Part shown: one piece after another, positions 5,864 through 11,282 of the stretch
Position numbering within the stretch: the first letter of the stretch is position 1
How the letters are laid out: every line of letters begins with the position of its first letter
Made by a program: the position numbers and the translations under genes
Source of the DNA: Fusobacterium sp.
Lineage (GTDB): Bacteria; Fusobacteriota; Fusobacteriia; Fusobacteriales; Fusobacteriaceae
Length of the DNA stretch: 11,282 nt
Reading direction: 5' to 3'
NCBI GenBank assembly: GCA_019410665.1
Contig: DXSD01000063.1
Span: forward strand, 1-11,282
The notes under the pieces: model-generated
Seen by the model: only the letters and a program-made list of their open reading frames with translations
Told to the model about the DNA's origin: nothing
Database searches by the model: none

Positions 5864-8788
5864 ATGTTGGATAAAATAGTAATAAAAGGTGCAAGAGAGC
5901 ACAATTTAAAAAACATAGATGTAGAGATACCTAAGAATAAATTTGTAGTAATAACAGGGGTAAGTGGAAGTGGGAAATCATCTCTTGCCTTTGATACAAT
6001 ATATTCAGAGGGGCAGAGAAGATATGTTGAGAGTTTATCAGCTTATGCTAGACAATTTATAGGGCAGATGACAAAACCAGATGTGGATAGTATAGAGGGA
6101 CTTGCTCCAGCTATATCAATAGAGCAGAAAACAACAAATAGAAATCCACGTTCAACAGTTGGAACTATAACAGAGGTTTATGACTATATGAGGTTACTTT
6201 TTGCACATATAGGAACTGCCCATTGTCCAGTGTGTAACAGACCAGTGGAGAAGCAGAGTATAGAGGAGATTGTTGAGGGGGCAATTGAAAGATTTCAAGA
6301 GAAGGATAAGATAATAATACTTTCTCCAGTTGTAAAAGATAAGAAGGGAACACATAAGAACCTTTTCTTAAATCTTTTGAAAAAAGGATTTGTAAGAGCT
6401 AGAGTAAATGGAGAGATTCTATATTTAGAAGATGAGATCACTCTAGATAAAAATAAAAAACACAATATTGAAGTTGTAATAGATAGAATAGTTTTAAAAA
6501 AAGATGATAAGGAGTTTCAAAGTAGATTGACACAGGGAGTGGAAACAGCTTCTGAACTTTCAAATGGAAAGATAGTTTTAAATGTCAATGGAGAGGATTT
6601 TTCATATAGTGAGAACTATGCATGTCCAGAGCATGAGGAAGTAAGTATTCCAGATTTAACTCCACGTCTATTTTCTTTTAATGCTCCCTTTGGTGCTTGT
6701 CCAGAGTGTAAAGGGATAGGAAAAAAATTGGAAGTTGACGAAAATAAGCTTATTGAAGATGAGGAGCTATCTATCTTAGATGGTGGAATGTATATTCCAG
6801 GAGCTTCTACTAGAAAAGGGTATAGCTGGGAGATATTTAAAGCTATGGCTAAAACTTTTAAAATAGATATATCTAAACCTATTAAAGAGATGAGTAAAAG
6901 GGATTTAGATATAGTTTTCCATGGAGCTAGTGAAAAGTTTAGATTTGACTATGAGGGAGATGACTTCCAATTTCATGGATATAAGGAGTATGAAGGAGCA
7001 GTAAAAAATTTAGAGAGAAGATACTATGAAACTTTTTCAGATGCTATGAAGGAAGAGATTGAAAATAAGTATATGATTGAAAGAGTTTGTAAGGTTTGTA
7101 ATGGAAAAAGACTTAAACCTGAGGTTTTAGCTGTAACTGTAGGAGATAAAAATATCATGGAGATCTGTGATATGAGTATAAAAGATGCTCTGAATTTCTT
7201 TAATGGAATAACACTTACAACTAAACAGGAGAAAATTGCTAAGGAAATTCTAAAGGAGATAAGGGAAAGATTATCTTTTATGATAAATGTGGGACTTGAT
7301 TATCTAAGTTTAGGAAGAGAGACTAAGACATTATCAGGGGGAGAATCTCAAAGAATAAGACTTGCTACTCAGATTGGATCAGGGCTTACTGGAGTGCTAT
7401 ATGTATTAGATGAGCCAAGTATTGGACTACATCAAAAGGATAATGATAAACTTTTAGCTACTTTAGGAAGATTAAAAGATTTAGGGAATACATTGATAGT
7501 TGTAGAACATGATGAAGATACAATGATTCAAGCTGATGAAATAATAGATATAGGACCTAGAGCTGGAGCTTATGGAGGAGAGATTGTTGCTCATGGAACA
7601 CCTCAAGAGATAATGGAAAATAGTAACTCTCTAACAGGAAAATATTTAAAGGGAGAGTTAAAGATAGAGGTTCCAGAGAAAAGACGCTCTTGGGATAAAT
7701 CTTTAAAGGTGATAGGAGCAAAGGGGAATAACTTAAAAAATATAGATGTAGAGATTCCATTAGGAGTTATGACTGTAGTTACTGGAGTAAGTGGAAGTGG
7801 AAAATCTACTCTTATTAATCATACTCTTTTCCCAGCACTATTTAACAGGTTGAATAAAGGAAAACTGTATCCTTTAGAGTATAAAACTATTGAGGGGACT
7901 GAGTATTTAGAGAAGGTAATAAATATTGACCAAAGCCCTATTGGAAGAACCCCACGTTCTAACCCAGCTACATATACTAAGCTTTTTGATGATATTAGAA
8001 CTCTCTTTGCAGAAACTAAAGATGCTAAGGCTCATGGATTTAGTAAGGGAAGATTCTCTTTTAATGTAAAGGGAGGAAGATGTGAAGCTTGTCAAGGGGC
8101 TGGAATTATCAAAATAGAGATGAACTTCTTGCCAGATGTATATGTAGAGTGTGAGGTTTGTAAAGGGAAAAGATACAATAAGGAAACTTTAGATGTATTT
8201 TATAAGGGAAAAACTATCTCTGATGTTCTTAACATGAGTGTAGCTGAAGCTTATGAGTTTTTCCAAAACATACCATCACTTGAGAGAAAATTAAAAGTAT
8301 TAATAGATGTAGGGCTTGACTATATTAAACTTGGGCAACCTGCTACAACACTCTCTGGTGGAGAGGCTCAAAGAATTAAACTAGCTACTGAACTGTCTAA
8401 GATGACAAAAGGAAAAACTATATATATCCTAGATGAACCTACAACAGGGTTACATTTTGAAGATATCAGAAAACTTTTAGAGGTTTTAAATAGGCTTGTA
8501 GAAAAGGGAAATAGTGTAGTAATTATTGAGCATAACTTAGATGTAATAAAAACAGCCGACTATATAATTGATATAGGACCAGATGGTGGAGATAGAGGGG
8601 GAACAGTGGTTGCCTGTGGAACACCTGAAGAGATATCTCAAGTGGAAAAGAGCTATACAGGAAAGTATATTAAGAGAATGTTAGATAGTGCTATTGATGA
8701 TAAAAAAATTATCCCTGTACCTAAGAGAAGAGGGAGAAAGAAAAAGGAGATTTTAGAAGTAGCTGAAGATAAAATTACTTTAAAGTAA
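5864..8788 (+). CDS. uvrA: UvrABC excinuclease subunit A
   Basis: Damage-recognition ATPase of nucleotide excision repair, acting in the cytoplasm as a dimer that loads UvrB. The 974 residues show the duplicated ABC layout: Walker A GVSGSGKS at 32-39 and 641-648, signatures LSGGES (490) and LSGGEA (830), and Walker B LDEP with D516/E517 and D857/E858. Zinc-binding elements lie at C121/C124, at C254/H257 with C279/C282, at C409/C412, and at C740/C743 with C763/C766. The second is unusual because His257 replaces the usual second cysteine of CxxC. The protein ends in a basic tail (KRRGRKKK, about 954-961) beyond the usual ~940 aa. The start has AGAGAGGTG 9 nt upstream. It heads a plus-strand gene run with ruvA 36 nt downstream. 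Confidence 0.99.
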   Translation: MLDKIVIKGAREHNLKNIDVEIPKNKFVVITGVSGSGKSSLAFDTIYSEGQRRYVESLSAYARQFIGQMTKPDVDSIEGLAPAISIEQKTTNRNPRSTVGTITEVYDYMRLLFAHIGTAHCPVCNRPVEKQSIEEIVEGAIERFQEKDKIIILSPVVKDKKGTHKNLFLNLLKKGFVRARVNGEILYLEDEITLDKNKKHNIEVVIDRIVLKKDDKEFQSRLTQGVETASELSNGKIVLNVNGEDFSYSENYACPEHEEVSIPDLTPRLFSFNAPFGACPECKGIGKKLEVDENKLIEDEELSILDGGMYIPGASTRKGYSWEIFKAMAKTFKIDISKPIKEMSKRDLDIVFHGASEKFRFDYEGDDFQFHGYKEYEGAVKNLERRYYETFSDAMKEEIENKYMIERVCKVCNGKRLKPEVLAVTVGDKNIMEICDMSIKDALNFFNGITLTTKQEKIAKEILKEIRERLSFMINVGLDYLSLGRETKTLSGGESQRIRLATQIGSGLTGVLYVLDEPSIGLHQKDNDKLLATLGRLKDLGNTLIVVEHDEDTMIQADEIIDIGPRAGAYGGEIVAHGTPQEIMENSNSLTGKYLKGELKIEVPEKRRSWDKSLKVIGAKGNNLKNIDVEIPLGVMTVVTGVSGSGKSTLINHTLFPALFNRLNKGKLYPLEYKTIEGTEYLEKVINIDQSPIGRTPRSNPATYTKLFDDIRTLFAETKDAKAHGFSKGRFSFNVKGGRCEACQGAGIIKIEMNFLPDVYVECEVCKGKRYNKETLDVFYKGKTISDVLNMSVAEAYEFFQNIPSLERKLKVLIDVGLDYIKLGQPATTLSGGEAQRIKLATELSKMTKGKTIYILDEPTTGLHFEDIRKLLEVLNRLVEKGNSVVIIEHNLDVIKTADYIIDIGPDGGDRGGTVVACGTPEEISQVEKSYTGKYIKRMLDSAIDDKKIIPVPKRRGRKKKEILEVAEDKITLK

Positions 8789-8824
8789 CTTTGATTTCAA
8801 CTATAAAAAGAGGGAGAGTAACTA

Positions 8825-9415
8825 ATGTTTGAATATTTAAAAGGGAGAGTTGAGTATAAAAAACCTGATTATCTTGCCCTTGATGTAAATGGGGTAGGGT
8901 ATAAGGTAAATATATCTCTTAGAGTTTATGAAAAAATAAAAACTGGAGAGGTCGTAAGACTTTTTATCTATAACTATATAAAAGAGGATGCTTTTAAACT
9001 CATAGGTTTTTTAGAGGAGAGAGAGAGAAATCTTTTTGAGATGCTTTTAGGAGTAAAGGGAGTAGGAGTTTCTTTAGCTCTTTCAGTTATGTCAACTTTT
9101 GATGCTGAACAATTGAGAAAGATAGTAGCTGAAAATGATTATGCAACTTTGAAAAGAGTTCCAAAGCTTGGAGAGAAAAAGGCTCAACAGGTTATTTTAG
9201 ATTTAAAAGGAAAGCTAAAAGCTATTGGAAATCTATTTACTCAAGATGAGAATATTTTAGAGACATTTGCTATTGAAGATGAGTTATATGAGGCACTTGA
9301 AGCTTTAGGGTACAGTCAAAAAGAGATTAACTCATTGGTAACAAAAGAGGAGATTAGAAGTTTTACCTCTATTGAGGAAGCTATAAAGTGTGTATTAAAG
9401 AAAGTTAAGTATTAG
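8825..9415 (+). CDS. ruvA: Holliday junction branch migration protein RuvA
   Basis: RuvA binds four-way junctions as a tetramer and docks the RuvB motor during recombination and fork repair. The 196 residues have the usual three domains. An N-terminal OB fold spans about 1-63, with the acidic pin pair E54/D55 in IKEDAFKLIGF. Two helix-hairpin-helix motifs follow (GVKGVGVSLAL from 76 and VPKLGEKKAQQV from 112). A flexible linker (about 135-150) leads to the C-terminal RuvB-binding helices (151-196, LGYSQKEIN). The ATG at 8825 follows AGGGAGAG (8811-8818). It is 36 nt from uvrA with no terminator between them, so the two are probably cotranscribed. ruvB does not follow; the next gene is a HipA-like kinase. 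Confidence 0.98.
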   Translation: MFEYLKGRVEYKKPDYLALDVNGVGYKVNISLRVYEKIKTGEVVRLFIYNYIKEDAFKLIGFLEERERNLFEMLLGVKGVGVSLALSVMSTFDAEQLRKIVAENDYATLKRVPKLGEKKAQQVILDLKGKLKAIGNLFTQDENILETFAIEDELYEALEALGYSQKEINSLVTKEEIRSFTSIEEAIKCVLKKVKY

Positions 9416-9423
9416 TACTAATA
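9410..9423. repeat. 14-bp perfect palindrome between ruvA and the hipA-like gene
   Basis: TATTAGTACTAATA reads the same on both strands. It includes the ruvA stop codon (TAG, 9413-9415) and ends a few bases before the ribosome binding site of the hipA-like gene (AGGTGAT, from 9428). HipA operons are often autoregulated through palindromes, so an operator is possible. There is no -35/-10 pair around it that I would defend, and at this base composition a few 14-bp palindromes are expected by chance in a window this size. Confidence 0.3.
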
Positions 9424-9437
9424 ATTTAGGTGATAAT

Positions 9438-10634
9438 ATGGAGAAGAGTGGAAAAAAATATATATTAAAAAATAAAGATACTCCTATAATGACTTTTCTA
9501 TGTATACCTGTATATGGAAAGATAGCTAATGAAGTTTTCATAAAAGATTATGATATAAAAAAGATAGAGATACTTAATGAGGAGCTACTACCAAAAAGCT
9601 ATCCATTAGCTGAAAAATTTAATGGAGCTAAGGTAAAAGAGTGGATAAAAAGGAGAAAAGCCCCAAGCAATAGAAAAAATATAGAGAGCATTCTCAACTA
9701 TGAGGTTCAAACTCAAGGACTAGACTCTAAAAATTTTATGAATTATATAGATATATCCTTTGGTCTTTCATTAAATGATTCCTATTGGATAGTTCCAGAT
9801 GATAGAAAAGAATATTTATGGAGAGAGTATAACCTCTATGAAAATAGATTTAGTGAGAGATTATCTTTGATAGCCTTTGGAGAAAAGGAGATGGCAGGCT
9901 CTATAATTGAGGATATTCACACTTCTCCTGAATATACTACTAATGGTATGTTAGCTAAGTGTTGGACAAATTTAGATGGGGAATTGACTTTGATTAAGCA
10001 CACCTCTGAAGATAGAGTAGAGGCACTAGCTGAGTATTATCTTTGTCAGGTAGCAGAGGTAATGGACTTTGAACATATAGAGTATGATATTGTGGAATTT
10101 CACAACAAAAAAGTTTCAGCATGCAAAATTTTTACAACAGAGGATGAAGGCTACGTTCCTATCTACTATTTTTTAACCACTAAGGAGAGAGCTGGTTCAG
10201 AAGAAAAGTTATTAAAAAAAGTTGAGGGGATAATAGGAAGAGAAAAAATAGAGGATATAATGCTCTTTGATTCTTTGATATTTAATGAGGATAGACATTT
10301 AGGAAATTATGGAATGATAGTTGATAATAATACAGGAGTACCTTTAAAATCAGCTCCAATTTTTGACAATGGAAACTCACTCTTCATGCTTTTAAATGAG
10401 GCGGAAGAGGGAAAACCTATCCATGCTAAGCATAGGATTGGAATTAGCTTTGATACCCTTTCTAAAATCTATGTTGCTAAAAGACATGGTAAAGGTTTAG
10501 AGAGATTGAAAAATTTTTCCTTTAGAAGACATCCTAAGTATAATTTACCAGAAAATTTAATAAAAAGAGCAGAAAGCTTTATTAGAGAGAGAGCTGAGGT
10601 CTCTTTAAAACATTTGGAAGAAAAGAGTATATAA
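9438..10634 (+). CDS. HipA-like serine/threonine kinase, orphan
   Basis: 398-aa protein with a HipA-type kinase fold in its C-terminal half. The catalytic loop NEDRHLGNYG gives D285 and N290. The DFG-equivalent metal-binding site is APIFDNGNS with D310. A lysine in LTLIKHTS (K187) after a short Gly-containing loop (around 166-182) is the probable ATP-contacting lysine. The N-terminal ~140 residues (KEWIKRRKAPSNRKNIE, GLSLNDSYWI, YNLYENRFS) are unlike E. coli HipA but match the pattern I recall for Firmicutes/Fusobacteria HipA-domain proteins. HipA kinases phosphorylate translation factors such as glutamyl-tRNA synthetase and cause growth arrest; the target here is unknown. No HipB-like HTH protein is adjacent. 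The ATG follows AGGTGAT. It begins 22 nt after ruvA and is probably in the same transcript. A CtkA-like signalling kinase is the main alternative. Confidence 0.8.
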   Translation: MEKSGKKYILKNKDTPIMTFLCIPVYGKIANEVFIKDYDIKKIEILNEELLPKSYPLAEKFNGAKVKEWIKRRKAPSNRKNIESILNYEVQTQGLDSKNFMNYIDISFGLSLNDSYWIVPDDRKEYLWREYNLYENRFSERLSLIAFGEKEMAGSIIEDIHTSPEYTTNGMLAKCWTNLDGELTLIKHTSEDRVEALAEYYLCQVAEVMDFEHIEYDIVEFHNKKVSACKIFTTEDEGYVPIYYFLTTKERAGSEEKLLKKVEGIIGREKIEDIMLFDSLIFNEDRHLGNYGMIVDNNTGVPLKSAPIFDNGNSLFMLLNEAEEGKPIHAKHRIGISFDTLSKIYVAKRHGKGLERLKNFSFRRHPKYNLPENLIKRAESFIRERAEVSLKHLEEKSI

Positions 10635-10660
10635 TAGAAAATATGAAAGGTGGTAATAAT

Positions 10661-11155
10661 ATGGAATACAGAGAACTATTTGAAACAGGAATGAACTATG
10701 AAACATTTTTAAGTATTGGAAGTGTTAGTGAAAGAGAAAAAATTTCAGAGATAACAAAAGTAATCTCTATTTGTGATGAGTATGTAGAGAAGATTAAAAA
10801 TCTAAAGGGAGGGTATAAGTTTCTATTAAGTGCTGAGTCTTGGTGTCCTTATGTAAGAGCAACTATCCCTGTACTTGTAAAAATGACAGAGATAAATCCT
10901 AAAATAGAGTTAAGAATAATAACTGAGGGAAGAGGATTTAAGTATTTGAGAGAGAAACTAAATATATCTGAAGAGCTGTATGTAGTTCCTACTCTTGCTA
11001 TTTTAAATGAAAATTATGATTTTATCACTAGATATGTAGGAAGACCTGCAAAATATAGAAATATAGGTTTTGAAAATGTAAGTAAGGAGTATTTTGCTGG
11101 CTTACGTTCAGATGATATAGTTGAAGAGATTTTACAAAAGATGGGAAAAAATTAA
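10661..11155 (+). CDS. Thioredoxin-fold protein with a single active-site cysteine
   Basis: 164-aa cytoplasmic protein with no signal peptide or membrane segment. After a helical N-terminal extension (1-50), a strand (YKFLLSAES) leads into WCPYVRATIP. This is the thioredoxin active-site position, but with C62-P-Y-V65 in place of CxxC. The cis-proline appears at P110 (YVVPTLAIL) just before the next strand, as in thioredoxins. It resembles the thioredoxin-like family represented by Pfam Thioredoxin_9. The missing resolving cysteine argues against ordinary dithiol reductase activity and suggests monothiol, peroxidase-like or structural use. The start is the ATG at 10661 because AAAGGTGG lies about 8 nt upstream; an ATG at 10643 would place that site inside the gene. 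It follows the hipA-like gene by 26 nt, and its stop overlaps the next start (TAATG). Confidence 0.75.
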   Translation: MEYRELFETGMNYETFLSIGSVSEREKISEITKVISICDEYVEKIKNLKGGYKFLLSAESWCPYVRATIPVLVKMTEINPKIELRIITEGRGFKYLREKLNISEELYVVPTLAILNENYDFITRYVGRPAKYRNIGFENVSKEYFAGLRSDDIVEEILQKMGKN

Positions 11156-11282
11156 TGAATATATATGATAGTTTCTTTGAAAGATTATCTTTGATAAATA
11201 AAAAGCATAAAATTTTAAATAGTTCAAAAGAAGATTTTAATATTTTCTCAATACTAAGAAATGATTTTGATGAAGTTAATTT
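11155..11282 (+). CDS. N-terminus of an unknown protein, possibly a PD-(D/E)XK nuclease; cut off by window edge
   Basis: The ATG at 11155 overlaps the stop of the thioredoxin-like gene (TAATG), a typical translational-coupling junction, and the frame stays open for 42 codons to the window edge. The visible protein starts MNIYDSFFERLSLIN and reaches DFNIFSILRNDFDEVN. That last segment is like the N-terminal motif (N-hydrophobic-F-x-I-L ... DE-V, normally followed by H-S-x-F) of the PDDEXK_4 type nuclease family, which is found in accessory and defence contexts. The catalytic part lies outside the window, so the family call is inference. No separate ribosome binding site is evident beyond purine-rich GGGAAAAAA before the junction. 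Confidence 0.55.
   Translation, partial: MNIYDSFFERLSLINKKHKILNSSKEDFNIFSILRNDFDEVN

Noticed and set aside
7557..8095. Minus-strand open frames within uvrA
   Set aside because: Antisense shadows of a well-conserved gene, with no start signals.

Overview
The window is AT-rich (roughly 30% G+C by eye), with strong AGA/ATA/AAA codon preference, purine-rich coding strands and GGAGG/GGTGG-type ribosome binding sites. This fits a Fusobacterium-like organism best. A low-GC Firmicute cannot be excluded from sequence alone.

Left half (1-5530), all on the minus strand: a type II-A CRISPR-Cas locus read right to left as cas9, tracrRNA, cas1, cas2, csn2. The csn2 gene runs off the left edge. Cas9 is a compact protein (1107 aa from the SD-supported start) that resembles Staphylococcus aureus Cas9 along its whole length, with all RuvC and HNH catalytic residues present. 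Between cas9 and cas1 lies a tracrRNA gene with its own near-consensus promoter, an anti-repeat, a nexus hairpin, and a UUCG-capped terminator. No CRISPR array lies in the window; it is most likely beyond the left edge, after csn2. The anti-repeat allows most of the repeat to be predicted. The cas1-cas2-csn2 adaptation genes start only about 20 nt after the tracrRNA terminator and have no room for a promoter of their own, so they probably depend on read-through.

Middle (5469-5863): a divergent intergenic region with a clear cas9 promoter (minus strand), a probable uvrA promoter (plus strand), and a very short SD-led ORF of unknown meaning.

Right half (5864-11282), all on the plus strand and closely spaced: uvrA (excinuclease subunit A), ruvA (Holliday-junction binding), an orphan HipA-like protein kinase without a HipB partner, a thioredoxin-fold protein with a single active-site cysteine, and the first 42 codons of a gene translationally coupled to it that may encode a PD-(D/E)XK-type nuclease. 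The first two are housekeeping DNA-repair genes. The last three look like accessory genes attached to the end of that transcription unit.

The CRISPR locus is of a known type. Its most useful features are the complete, readable SaCas9-like effector plus tracrRNA pair in a probable Fusobacterium, the altered C-terminal PAM-reading region, and the terminator placed before the adaptation genes. The least described part is the hipA-like / monothiol thioredoxin / possible nuclease cluster at the right end.
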